NCBI GenBank assembly: GCA_905182535.1
Contig: CAJJBZ010000008.1
Coordinates: 1-64,000, forward strand
Length of the DNA stretch: 64,000 nucleotides
Direction of reading: 5' to 3'
Source of the DNA: an uncultured Planktomarina sp.
Lineage (GTDB): Bacteria; Pseudomonadota; Alphaproteobacteria; Rhodobacterales; Rhodobacteraceae
The notes beneath the pieces were generated by a model, which had not been told where the DNA came from, made no database searches, and worked only from the letters and a program-made list of their open reading frames with translations. Of the stretch, positions 35,892 through 44,860 are shown piece after piece. The stretch's first letter is position 1, and each line of letters opens with the position of its first letter. Position numbers and translations under genes: made by a program.

Positions 35892-36655
35892 CCTGTGGTC
35901 ACCACGCCGCCGTCAACCACCAAGGCTTGACCTGTCATCATTTTGGAGCTTTGTGATGCCAGAAATAAGCAACCGCCGAGGATGTCCTCAGGTTCGAGAG
36001 TTTCGTTGAGACATTGCCGCGCCACATGGGTGGCCAATCCTTCTTCAGTCACCCAAAGATCTTTTTGCTTTTGCGTCAAAACCCAACCCGGGGCCAAGGC
36101 GTTGACCCGGATTTTATCGTGGCCGAACTCACGCGCCAAGCTACGCGACAAGCCGTTGATGGCGGAGTTGCATGCGGTATAAATTGGATAGCCTGAATTG
36201 CCCATCATATAGCTGATAGAGCTGAAATTAATGATTGAACCGAAGCCCGCTTGGCGCATTTGCGGCAAGACTGTTTGGCAGGCAAAAAAATAGGCTTTTA
36301 GATTGACCTCAATCATCCAATCCCAAAATTCTGGTGTCACCTCTTCGGCGCTGTGGCGTTTGTCATTGGCGGCGTTGTTGATCAGGGTTGTGATCGGACC
36401 GTTTGCGTCTGAGGCCTGCGCCATGCTGTCTTTAAGGGTTGTGGTATCGGTGATATCGCCTTGTATGAACAACGGGCGGTTGCCGTATTTGGTCTCCAGC
36501 TCTGTGCAAAAGGCACTGGCATCAGAGCGGCCGATGAAGGCTACGCGCGCGCCCTGGGCTACAAAGCCTTCGGTGAGGGCCGCCCCAATGCCGGAGCCAC
36601 CGCCGGTGATATAAACAGAAGCGTCTTTGAGGTCGCTGTAATGCGCGGTGGACAT
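35888..36655 (-). CDS. SDR family dehydrogenase, probable galactose 1-dehydrogenase
   Basis: This 255-residue short-chain dehydrogenase, by operon position, would oxidise galactose to galactono-lactone. TGGGSGIGAALTEGF binds the cofactor, NNAAN follows, and the catalytic Ser is in INFSSISYMMG. The active-site segment reads YPIYTACNSAING: the Tyr is present but the position of the catalytic Lys (four after Tyr) is Asn (codon AAC). The C-terminus (RVNALAPGWVLTQKQ, VVDGGVVTTG) is normal. Whether close relatives share the Asn needs an alignment. AGGAG precedes the ATG. Confidence 0.78.
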   Translation of the reverse strand: MSTAHYSDLKDASVYITGGGSGIGAALTEGFVAQGARVAFIGRSDASAFCTELETKYGNRPLFIQGDITDTTTLKDSMAQASDANGPITTLINNAANDKRHSAEEVTPEFWDWMIEVNLKAYFFACQTVLPQMRQAGFGSIINFSSISYMMGNSGYPIYTACNSAINGLSRSLAREFGHDKIRVNALAPGWVLTQKQKDLWVTEEGLATHVARQCLNETLEPEDILGGCLFLASQSSKMMTGQALVVDGGVVTTG

Positions 36656-36696
36656 GTTAGGGCTCCTTAAGTGAATGGCAGTCGAATGTCGGCAGG

Positions 36697-38791
36697 CTAC
36701 AGTGAGAGCTTTCGGCCTTCAATAACCCAGATTGAGCTGGGCACAGCATAGGGCAAGTTTAAACCGTGCGCCATCAACCAAGCTCCTGAGACCTGAAGAA
36801 CTTGGCTTTTGAGAAGGGGATTGCCGCGTGATAGTGAATGAACCTTGTCACGGTTGCGCAGGTGCACGGCATAGATGGCATTAGGATCCAGTTGGGTCAG
36901 GCGCAGAGGGCGGGAGTTGATCTGAGCAGAGCTGTCGAGTTGGTTGGAAAAGACCACAAACCGCGAGCCGTCTCGGGCCAATTGCATTTCCGCCACAACA
37001 GATAGGTCAGCACTATCGAGGCGTAAAATATCCCCTGTGGCCATCCATGCTCTGTTATCTTTGTACCATTGGGTGATGTCTTTTAGGGCCAGCGCTTCGG
37101 TCTCGGTCAACTCGCGTGGATCCATCTCAAAACCCATATGGCGTTGGGCGGCCACCCAAGCGCGGTATTCCATATCGAACATGCGCCCGGAGGTGTGGCA
37201 CAGTCTTGGGCCAACATGGCTGCCGGTCACAGTGGAGGGCAAAAACAATGCGGCACCGTGCTGAATGCGGCTGCGCTCTAAGGCGTCATTGCTGTCAGAC
37301 AGCCAAACCCTCTGCGTGTGTTGAAAGATCCCAAAATCAATTCGTCCACCGCCGGATGCACAGGTCTCGATTTCCACATGCGGAAAGGTGGCTTGCAATC
37401 GTGACTAGCAAAGCATAGCTGCTGCGAGTTTGGGCGGCATCGGAGATTGGCAAGTTTCGGTTGTGATCCCATTTTATATAGCTGATATCGTAGTCGTGCA
37501 GCAGTGCTCCAATGCTGTCGAATAAATAGTCTCCGACCTGGGGCAGTGCCATGTTGAGCACCATCTGCTGGCGGCCCAAAAGCTGATCTGCCGGACCTAA
37601 GGCCCAGTCGGGATGGGCGCGATATAAAGTCGCTATCAGGACTCACCATTTCTGGCTCAAACCATAACCCAAAAGTCATACCAAGAGACTGAATATGATC
37701 AACCAATGGGCTCCTAGGCCATCGGGATACTTACGAGGATCAATTTGCCAATCGCCTAAGGAGCTGGTGTCATCATCGCGTTGGCCAAACCAGCCGTCGT
37801 CCAGCACAAAGCGCTCAGCACCTAGGGCTTTGGCTCGGCTGGCGATATCTTGCAAAATAGAGATGTCATGGTCAAAATAAATCGCTTCCCAGCAATTGTA
37901 ATGCACAGGGCGTGGCTGTGCTGCTTGGGGAAATATCACGATGTGATCGCGCAGGTGGCGCTGGAAGGCGATAGCGCAACCGTTCAGTCCGTGATTAGAA
38001 AAGACCGCATAGAGCTTGGCGGTTTCAAAGTGCAAACCGGCTGTGAGTTCGGAATCAGTGGCATTGCCAAATTGTACCTGCCTGCGGCCATCGGGCAGCT
38101 CTTCCGCAATCATTCTATGGCCGCCAGACCAGCCGTAGTGGAACCCATAAGCTTTGCCGGCGGTGTTGCTTGTGCCTAATTCGGGGATGATCAAGCCAGG
38201 GAAATGCTCATGACCGCTGCGGCCTGTGCGACTTTCTCGGAGGTGCATGCCAGCCGTCCATGGCACGGAGTTAACCTGAAATTCACCGATCCAACTACCA
38301 GACAAGCTCAACATTTCAGCGCTATGGTGTGGCGCTGGAAAAACTGGGGCGGCCAACCACTGGAGATGAATAGGATCAGTGGCGGTTACTGTGGCCCAAG
38401 TGCTGATCAAACCTGTGTCTGGCGTTAGGACAAAATGCGCCTGATAGGTTAGGCCAAGCTCTGGATCGCTGTAAGTCAGCGCCAAAGTCTGCGCCCCCTC
38501 TTCTGCCGAAACAAATCGAAAGCTTGGATGCAACACGGCGCCTTGTGCATCACGGCACCGTAGGCCCGGCTGGCCGGGGAAAGATTGACTGGCCTCGGGG
38601 CAGAGTGACAGATCAGGGTTGTCGTCCAGCATCCCGCCTGTGAAATCCTGTTGATGAGCCGCGGCCAAGTGGGCGCAATCCTCTGAAGCCGGCAAAGCTT
38701 CCCCCCAATAAATAATTTGAGGCAATAGATCTACTGTCGCGGCCAAGACCAGCGTTTGGTGACCGTCGTCTAAGCGCCAAGAGTTTGACAT
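36697..38791 (-). pseudogene. GH36 alpha-galactosidase with three frameshifts
   Basis: The gene should encode a cytoplasmic alpha-galactosidase (EC 3.2.1.22) of about 695 residues. From the ATG at 38791 (AGGAG seven bases upstream) the frame reads through NCWEAIYFDHDISILQD and FVLDDGWFGQRDDDTSSLGD to RKYPDGLG, then loses frame near 37713. PLVDHIQSLGMTFGLWFEPE lies in a second frame to about 37650. Next, YRAHPDWALGPADQLLG through YIKWDHNRN (nucleophile Asp) lies in a third to about 37404. The rest (LQATFPHVEIETCASGGGR, RVWLSDSNDALER with the acid/base Asp) runs in a fourth to the TAG at 36697. Each break is a one-base change. All catalytic residues survive, so decay is recent or the breaks are errors. 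Confidence 0.85.
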
Positions 38792-38814
38792 GGACAAGCT
38801 CCTTAGCTTTCGGG

Positions 38815-39660
38815 CTATTTTACCGCGCCAAGCGTGAGACCTGCAATGAAATGTTTCTGCATTAGGAAAAACATCAAAACAGGTGGCAAAGCAGCGATGA
38901 TCGAGCCTGCGCTCATCAGGTGATACATCGCCCGATACTGTGCATTGAAACTAGTGATACCAGCAGTGACAGGCTGAGTATTTTCTCCCTGTGTGAGCAC
39001 AATCGCCCAGAAGTAGTCATTCCAGATGAAGGTAAATATCAGGACTGAAAGCGCTGCAATTGCGGGCTTCATCAGGGGTAACACCACATACCAGAATATG
39101 CGCCATTCTGCGACGCCTTCAATCCGGGCCGCTTCGATCAGCTCATAGGGGAGTGCCTTGATGAAATTACGCATAAATAGGGTACAAAATCCAGTTTGAA
39201 ATGCGATGTGAAACAGCACCAAACCGGTTTTGGTGTTATACAGCCCCATATCGAGTGTCAGGTCACGAACCGGCACCATCAAGATTTGGAAGGGTACGAA
39301 ATTGCCAGCAATGAACATGAAAAAGATAAGTAAATTTCCACGGAATTTGTAAACACCAAGGGCAAAGCCAGTCATACAGCTCAATGCTACGGCGCCTATC
39401 ACTGTGGGGATAGTGATCATAAATGAATTCATAATGTAGCGGGGCATGGCGGAGCCGAACACCATACCGTAATTTTTAATCATCTCAAATGACGACGGCC
39501 AGCCCCAGTAATTGCCAATTAGGAAATCTGAGTCGGGCCTTATCGAGAACAGTGCCACAGCCAGTAGTGGGGCCAGCCACAGCAACATCACGAGGGGTAA
39601 GATCGCCTGATAACCCAGCTGCCAAGCGCGCGATGAGTTTTCTATGGGTTTCGGAAACAT
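38815..39660 (-). CDS. Sugar ABC transporter permease (MalG/GanQ type)
   Basis: This is a 281-residue inner-membrane permease of the carbohydrate uptake class CUT1, with six helices and the EAA loop LIEAARIEGVAEWRIFWYVV near residue 195. It ends GLTLGAVK, the usual CUT1 end. GGAG precedes the ATG. It pairs with the next upstream permease and the binding protein; the matching ATPase is on the other strand at 43.0-44.1 kb. Confidence 0.9.
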   Translation of the reverse strand: MFPKPIENSSRAWQLGYQAILPLVMLLWLAPLLAVALFSIRPDSDFLIGNYWGWPSSFEMIKNYGMVFGSAMPRYIMNSFMITIPTVIGAVALSCMTGFALGVYKFRGNLLIFFMFIAGNFVPFQILMVPVRDLTLDMGLYNTKTGLVLFHIAFQTGFCTLFMRNFIKALPYELIEAARIEGVAEWRIFWYVVLPLMKPAIAALSVLIFTFIWNDYFWAIVLTQGENTQPVTAGITSFNAQYRAMYHLMSAGSIIAALPPVLMFFLMQKHFIAGLTLGAVK

Positions 39661-39692
39661 TGGTTATGGCTCCAAAGATACAAGGTTAGGTT

Positions 39693-40637
39693 TCATTGGT
39701 TCACAGCTTTCTCGTCTTGATAGGTCCGCCAAAGAAAATACCCAATGAAGATCATCATTATAAGAAATAAGATAACTGCAATTGCGGCGCCATAGCCCAT
39801 TTTGAACCCATACTCTGACAGAGATTTTTCAAACATGTAAAAGCCGAGTACACGTGATGAGCCGAAGGGGCCACCATTGGTCATGATCGCAATTAAATCA
39901 AAAGACCGTAAGGATCCAATGACTGTAACTACAAAGGCAATAAAAGTAGCGGGGCGTAGTTGCGGCAAAATTACATACCAGAGCATTTTCATGCCTTTGG
40001 CGCCATCCAAGCGTGCGGCCTCGACTTGCTCAGGGTCTACGGAGTTTAGGCCGGTGAGGTAAAGGATCATGCAAAAGGCTGTCTGTGGCCAAACTCCCGC
40101 GGCAATGACCCCGTAGGTCGCTAGGCTGGGGTCACCTAAAACATTGATTGGCTCAAAGCCTACGAATCCAATGATCCCATTGAAAAGTCCATATTGTGGA
40201 TCATAAAACCAAGTAAAAACTAAGCCAACAACAATCTGAGAAATTACGAAGGGGAAGAAAAAAAGTGACTTATAAAGCCGAATACCTCGCACAGCTTGAT
40301 TGAGGAAAAGCGCAATGAGTAGACCGGCTGGGATAGAGACAAGGTAGAAGATTAGCCACTTGAGATTGTTCCATAATGAAATATTGAACGACCTATCACG
40401 GGTTAATAACTTTTCATAATTTCCTAACCCGACATATTCTCCGTGGGTACCTAGCTCCCCCAAGCCGTTCCACTTAAACAAAGATATCTGAAAACTCTGA
40501 AATATTGGAAAAACTACGTAAATCGTGAACATCACAATGCCTGGAACCAAAAACAGCCATGGGGTAAAAGCAATTTCATTTCGCTTATACCAGCCTTGTT
40601 TGGCCAGCGTTATATTCCATGCGGATGTGGTGGTCAT
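39693..40637 (-). CDS. Sugar ABC transporter permease (MalF type)
   Basis: This 314-residue CUT1 permease has a first helix after residue 22 (WLFLVPGIVMFTIYVVFPIF) and the EAA loop QVEAARLDGAKGMKMLWYVI near 205. It is separated from the binding-protein gene by 142 bases that contain two hairpins, so its expression is probably lower than that of the binding protein. GAGG precedes the ATG. Confidence 0.9.
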   Translation of the reverse strand: MTTTSAWNITLAKQGWYKRNEIAFTPWLFLVPGIVMFTIYVVFPIFQSFQISLFKWNGLGELGTHGEYVGLGNYEKLLTRDRSFNISLWNNLKWLIFYLVSIPAGLLIALFLNQAVRGIRLYKSLFFFPFVISQIVVGLVFTWFYDPQYGLFNGIIGFVGFEPINVLGDPSLATYGVIAAGVWPQTAFCMILYLTGLNSVDPEQVEAARLDGAKGMKMLWYVILPQLRPATFIAFVVTVIGSLRSFDLIAIMTNGGPFGSSRVLGFYMFEKSLSEYGFKMGYGAAIAVILFLIMMIFIGYFLWRTYQDEKAVNQ

Positions 40638-40674
40638 CGTGACGCCTCGGTGAGAAGTTAAGGGCTAAAAAACA

Positions 40675-40747
40675 AATACTGAAAAACGAAGAATCGATTT
40701 TCAGTATTGATTATGATGCTGGATGCGCGGCCTATAGCTGCGCATCC
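40675..40747 (-). terminator. Two stem-loops between the sugar-binding-protein and permease genes
   Basis: The first hairpin met on the minus strand is a perfect 8-bp pair, GGATGCGC with GCGCATCC (40747-40721). The second is a perfect 11-bp pair, AATACTGAAAA with TTTTCAGTATT (40708-40675), followed on the minus strand by TTGTTTTTT. The second fits an intrinsic terminator with an AT-rich stem; the first may protect the 3' end of the binding-protein mRNA. Confidence 0.65.
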
Positions 40748-40779
40748 GGTAGTAGCTTAGCTCTGCCTTAAGCTATGGT

Positions 40780-42033
40780 CTAGTATAAGTCTTGGCGTAC
40801 TGCTTCGATACGCTCAAGTACATCATCTAAGTTATCTGGGAATACCATGAACTCCTGCATGCCTTCCATGGCCGCTTTAGCCATTTCAGCTGGAAAGTCA
40901 CGATCAAAGAACTGTGAAACACCGCCAGGGCTGTTGGTCGACAGCATTTCAAAGCCCTGTTTCAGGAACTTGTCATCATCGACTGCAGCAGCCGAATTCA
41001 CTGGTAATTGGGTTAAATTGGCACCATTGTTTATAATTGTTTGTTCTGCTGGTGAAACAAGGTAACGTAGAAATGCTCGTGCGTTTTCTTTATTTTGCGC
41101 ATTCGCTGCAATGTGGAATGAATCTGTTGGTGCAGCTTCGGCCAGAGCAACACCAGGTGTGATTGGTGGAAACTGGTGGAAGTCCAATTGATCATCTGTA
41201 AGGCCAGCTTCACGCAGAGGTGAAACTGTAAAGTTGCCAATTAGAATCGCGCCAGCTTCACCGTTTACAACGAAGGGCAGAGATTGTTGCCAGTCTTTGT
41301 TTTGATGGTCATCGATGAAGGCACCCATGCGGACCAACTTGCCCCAGTTTTCAAATGTTTCATAAACCCGTGGATCAGTCCACTTAACTTCGCCTCGTGC
41401 CATTTCCATTTGGAAGTCAAAGCCATGAGTACGCATATTTATGTAATCGAACCAAGCGGCAGCGGTCCATAACCATTTGGTTCCAATAGTGTAGCATTTA
41501 CGACCTGATGCAATCATAGCTTCACAGTTTGCGAGCATTTCGTCAAAGTCTGCAGGCTCGGAGAGGCCTAGTTCAGCATATATGTCTTGGCGATAATATA
41601 AACCTATTTGGTAATAAGAGTATGGAACACCCCATTGCTTACCGTCTAGGGTCAGGGCGCCCTTTGTGGACGCCAGGCTGCCTGCAATAGCAGGCTCTGC
41701 CCAAAGGTCAGATACATCTTCAAATAGGCCAGCCTCAACATAAGGCTTCATCCGGTTGGCAGCATACCATGTCAGAACGTCAGGAGCGTCGGCAGACAGA
41801 AAATTACGGATCTGTGTTTTGTAAGCTTCACGATCAATCACAGTAGTTGTGATGTTCAATTCTGGGTTTAAAGCCTGAAACCGTGAGATCATCGCTTCCA
41901 TTGTTGCGCGTGGCGCAGGATTGGATGTGTCCAGGTTAATTTTTAATTCGCCAGTAAGCTCAGCGGATACTGGAGCAGATAATGCAACAATAGCTGCTAA
42001 TGACGCTGCCGTCGCTTTTATTATAAAATTCAT
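40780..42033 (-). CDS. Extracellular sugar-binding protein (CUT1 family 1)
   Basis: This 417-residue periplasmic binding protein has a Sec signal (hydrophobic AASLAAIVALSA, cleavage after PVSA). The mature part begins ELTGELKINLD and has the family-1 features MEAMISRFQALNPELNITT, DAPDVLTWYAANRMKPYV and a late AFLRYLVSPAEQ. The operon (alpha- and beta-galactosidases, galactose breakdown) makes a galactoside such as lactose, melibiose or galactosyl-glycerol the likely ligand. The ATG at 42033 has GGGAGGA seven bases upstream; the longer open frame is not used. Confidence 0.9.
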   Translation of the reverse strand: MNFIIKATAASLAAIVALSAPVSAELTGELKINLDTSNPAPRATMEAMISRFQALNPELNITTTVIDREAYKTQIRNFLSADAPDVLTWYAANRMKPYVEAGLFEDVSDLWAEPAIAGSLASTKGALTLDGKQWGVPYSYYQIGLYYRQDIYAELGLSEPADFDEMLANCEAMIASGRKCYTIGTKWLWTAAAWFDYINMRTHGFDFQMEMARGEVKWTDPRVYETFENWGKLVRMGAFIDDHQNKDWQQSLPFVVNGEAGAILIGNFTVSPLREAGLTDDQLDFHQFPPITPGVALAEAAPTDSFHIAANAQNKENARAFLRYLVSPAEQTIINNGANLTQLPVNSAAAVDDDKFLKQGFEMLSTNSPGGVSQFFDRDFPAEMAKAAMEGMQEFMVFPDNLDDVLERIEAVRQDLY

Positions 42034-42064
42034 AGCTTCCTCCCATAGGTTTCCAAATAAAGTT

Positions 42065-42083
42065 AGTTTCAAATAATGAAACT
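42065..42083. promoter_or_regulatory. Inverted repeat, candidate IclR-family operator
   Basis: AGTTTCA and TGAAACT form a perfect 7-bp inverted repeat with a five-base spacer. It lies in the 189-base gap between the divergent binding-protein and IclR-regulator genes, 32 bases from the start of the former. IclR-family proteins bind palindromes of this size in such gaps. No other copy was looked for systematically. Confidence 0.5.
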
Positions 42084-42222
42084 TAGTTTTATATGTTGAT
42101 ATTTTAATCTCGAATCGGTTATGTTTGTCAACAGTTGATCTAGGTAGTTGTGGGTTGTTTAGCATATTCTTCGGTGGCTTTCTAAAACTACAGCGCAAAA
42201 AATTTATGAGACAGGAGTGTAG

Positions 42223-43008
42223 ATGCTAGAAGCGCCAAAATCAGACGGAACTGTTGGAAAGGCGCTGCAGGTATTGGACCAAGTGGCTGAATTTCGTAGG
42301 CCAGTAAGGTTCTCGGAACTTTTAGAAAATAGTCCATTTCCTAAGCCAACCTTGTATCGCTTTGTACAAACTCTCACAAACCAAGGAATGTTATCTTTTG
42401 ATCCTGATCGACAGACCTATGCGATGGGTGTGCGACTTGTGCGACTTGCGCACTCGGCCTGGCGTTACAGCTCGCTTGCCCGAGTTGCGCGGCCCTATAT
42501 TGAAGCGCTGGCGGCAAAGGTTGGTGAAGCGGTGCACTTGGCGCAGCTCGACAATGGGCATGTGCTTTTTGTTGATAGGTGCAAAGCCACTGATCAATTT
42601 GAAACATTGGCCCAGGCTGGAAAAATTGCTCCGGGATATTGCACTGGTGTCGGCAAGGTGATTTTGGCTTTTATGCCACAGATCGAGCAAAACCGGGCGC
42701 TGGATCAGCAAGCTTATAAGGCGTACACCCCGTCCACACTCACAAACCGCGCCGCACTTCTGACCGAGCTTGCTCAGATCAAGGCGGATGGTGTTGCCTA
42801 TGACCGCGAAGAGCATGAGCAAGGGATCATCTCGATTGCCTGCCCCATCCTAACCGGTCAGGGCCGGGTTGTTGGGGCCGTGTCTATTGCTTCATCGACG
42901 AATCGATACACAATTGACGACTTGGAAAAACAAAGACCCAATTTGCTGAAGTCTGCAAATTTAATTGGGTCTGAAGCAGAATTATGGCAGGTCCCAACAT
43001 GGAGCTGA
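42223..43008 (+). CDS. IclR family transcriptional regulator of the galactoside operon
   Basis: This 261-residue regulator has an N-terminal winged helix (VGKALQVLDQVAEF, then FPKPTLYRFVQTLTNQGML, residues 10-65) and a C-terminal GAF-like effector domain (GEAVHLAQLDNGHVLFVDR, APGYCTGVGKVILAFMP, EEHEQGIISIACPI). Its position between the divergent importer operon and the importer ATPase gene makes it the likely local regulator, with a galactose-pathway intermediate as effector. AGGAG precedes the ATG. It is co-directional with the ATPase gene 20 bases downstream. Confidence 0.88.
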   Translation: MLEAPKSDGTVGKALQVLDQVAEFRRPVRFSELLENSPFPKPTLYRFVQTLTNQGMLSFDPDRQTYAMGVRLVRLAHSAWRYSSLARVARPYIEALAAKVGEAVHLAQLDNGHVLFVDRCKATDQFETLAQAGKIAPGYCTGVGKVILAFMPQIEQNRALDQQAYKAYTPSTLTNRAALLTELAQIKADGVAYDREEHEQGIISIACPILTGQGRVVGAVSIASSTNRYTIDDLEKQRPNLLKSANLIGSEAELWQVPTWS

Positions 43009-43028
43009 ACAATGGGAGAACTGGTTAA

Positions 43029-44087
43029 ATGTCAGGCGTAACGCTTTCAAACATCATTAAGAAATATGGTGAAGTTCAAGTGATCCATGGGATCAATCTT
43101 GACATTCAAGACGGCGAATTTTGCGTATTTGTTGGGCCGTCTGGTTGTGGAAAATCCACCTTACTCCGGATGGTGGCAGGGTTAGAAGACACAACTGGTG
43201 GCGCGATCACCATTGGTGGACGGGATGTCACCCGAGAAGATCCAGCTCGGCGTGGAGTGGCGATGGTGTTTCAAACCTACGCGCTTTACCCGCATATGAC
43301 GGTGCAGGAAAATATGGGATTTGGCCTGCGAATGAATGGCTATCCCAAGGCCGAAATTACTGAAAAAGTGGCTGAAGCCAGCCGTATTTTGAAGCTGGAT
43401 GACTACCTAAAACGCAAGCCTGCAGCTTTGTCTGGTGGGCAGCGTCAGAGGGTCTCAATTGGTCGTGCCATCGTACGTGGACCGGAGGTATTCTTGTTCG
43501 ATGAACCACTGTCAAACCTAGATGCAGAATTGCGGGTGGAAATGCGTGTTGAAATTGCACGTCTACACAAGGAAATTGGGGCGACCATGATCTATGTCAC
43601 TCATGATCAAGTTGAGGCTATGACCTTAGCAGATAAAATTGTTGTCTTAAGGGCCGGCGTGATTGAACAGGTTGGCGCGCCAATGGATCTCTACCGTGAC
43701 CCGGACAATAAATTTGTGGCAGGCTTTATTGGTAGTCCAGCAATGAACTTTCTAGGTGGCAAAGTGAGTGGCGGTGGTATTGACGTCCCAGGTTTGGAAG
43801 CTTCTGTGAACCTAGATGTTACCTTGCCGACGGTTGGTACAGCGGTGGAGGTTGGGCTGCGGCCTGAGCATCTGACCATTAATCCTAAGGGTGACACACA
43901 CCACATCGAGATGACTGAAAGTTTAGGTGGAGTGTCATATGCTTATTTGATGGGCGCTTCGGGGGAGAAAATCGTAGTTGAAGAACGTGGAGATTTACGC
44001 TCACAAGAAGGTGCTAGAGTGGGTTTGAAAGTAAATATTGCTGCAGTTCGCCTGTTTGATGCAGTTACGGAATCGCGCATTCGATAG
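43029..44087 (+). CDS. Sugar ABC transporter ATP-binding protein (UgpC/MalK type)
   Basis: This is a 352-residue CUT1 ATPase: Walker A VGPSGCGKSTLL near residue 36, Q-loop VFQTYALYPHMTV, signature LSGGQRQRVSIGRAI, Walker B VFLFDEPLSNLD, switch His in YVTHDQVEAM, then a C-terminal TOBE/MalK regulatory domain with VGLRPEHL. It should energise the two permeases coded on the opposite strand at 38.8-40.6 kb; the split between strands with the regulator in between is common for sugar operons in this group. Confidence 0.93.
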   Translation: MSGVTLSNIIKKYGEVQVIHGINLDIQDGEFCVFVGPSGCGKSTLLRMVAGLEDTTGGAITIGGRDVTREDPARRGVAMVFQTYALYPHMTVQENMGFGLRMNGYPKAEITEKVAEASRILKLDDYLKRKPAALSGGQRQRVSIGRAIVRGPEVFLFDEPLSNLDAELRVEMRVEIARLHKEIGATMIYVTHDQVEAMTLADKIVVLRAGVIEQVGAPMDLYRDPDNKFVAGFIGSPAMNFLGGKVSGGGIDVPGLEASVNLDVTLPTVGTAVEVGLRPEHLTINPKGDTHHIEMTESLGGVSYAYLMGASGEKIVVEERGDLRSQEGARVGLKVNIAAVRLFDAVTESRIR

Positions 44088-44095
44088 GCGGTTCT

Positions 44096-44860
44096 CTAGG
44101 TGTTGAGTATGACCCTGATTATTCCGGTAATAGCTAGTACGATCAAAAGTGTAAGGCAGAATGGCTTATACAAATACTCCCATTTAGGCATAAATAATAG
44201 TTTGCCCAAAACCACACCAAGCCCTGCAGGGAGGGCCATGACAAGGCCTCGCTTAATGGCAACTTGATCCATTACGCCAAAGTACCACAGTGAGATAATC
44301 GTAGTGACCGAACTCAAGAATAAAAATAACACAAGTGACGCTCGCATTTGACGCGGTTGGGCCTTCTGGGAAAGGATAAAGAGCGCTACCACCATACCGC
44401 CGACACCGGCCACCCCGCTTACCACACCGGCCACCCAGCCTGAGCCATAGAGTCCCCAATTTCTTACTGAAAATGGTATTCTCACCCGTGCCAATTGCAA
44501 GGCTGCAAGGGCGATAATTACGCCTAAGGCCAGCAGCTTTGACAACTCAGTGGCAATCGCCATTGTCAATGCTAACCCAAAGGGCATTCCCAGAGTTGAG
44601 CCAATAGCCAGCCCAACTGCAATCTTCCGGTTGGCTTCTTGCCAAACACTACGGAACATAAATAGGGACGCTGTCATTTCCAGCCACCAGCAAATTGGGA
44701 TGAGTTGAATTGGTGGGATGATCAAAGCGGCAGATGCCATCACCAACGCAGACAGTGCAAAGCCAGAAAATCCGCGTACGACGCCGGCGATTAGGCAAAT
44801 AGTTGCCAGAATTACGACTTCGCTGATCGTCAGAGAAATCAAATTCGCCAAGTGCGTCAT
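44096..44860 (-). CDS. tauE: TauE/SafE family sulfite/sulfonate exporter
   Basis: This 254-residue membrane protein has seven to eight helices of the TauE/SafE family (CLIAGVVRGFSGFALSALV near the start, WVAGVVSGVAGVGGMVVALF in the middle, the two repeated glycine-rich halves). In taurine degraders such exporters remove the sulfite released by Xsc. It is translationally coupled to tauR (ATGA) and near tpa, which supports that role. The family also contains exporters of other anions, so the symbol rests partly on context. Confidence 0.82.
   Translation of the reverse strand: MTHLANLISLTISEVVILATICLIAGVVRGFSGFALSALVMASAALIIPPIQLIPICWWLEMTASLFMFRSVWQEANRKIAVGLAIGSTLGMPFGLALTMAIATELSKLLALGVIIALAALQLARVRIPFSVRNWGLYGSGWVAGVVSGVAGVGGMVVALFILSQKAQPRQMRASLVLFLFLSSVTTIISLWYFGVMDQVAIKRGLVMALPAGLGVVLGKLLFMPKWEYLYKPFCLTLLIVLAITGIIRVILNT

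Noticed and set aside
37278-37706. Separate short genes within the GH36 region
   Set aside because: Their translations are consecutive pieces of one alpha-galactosidase in different frames, not independent genes.
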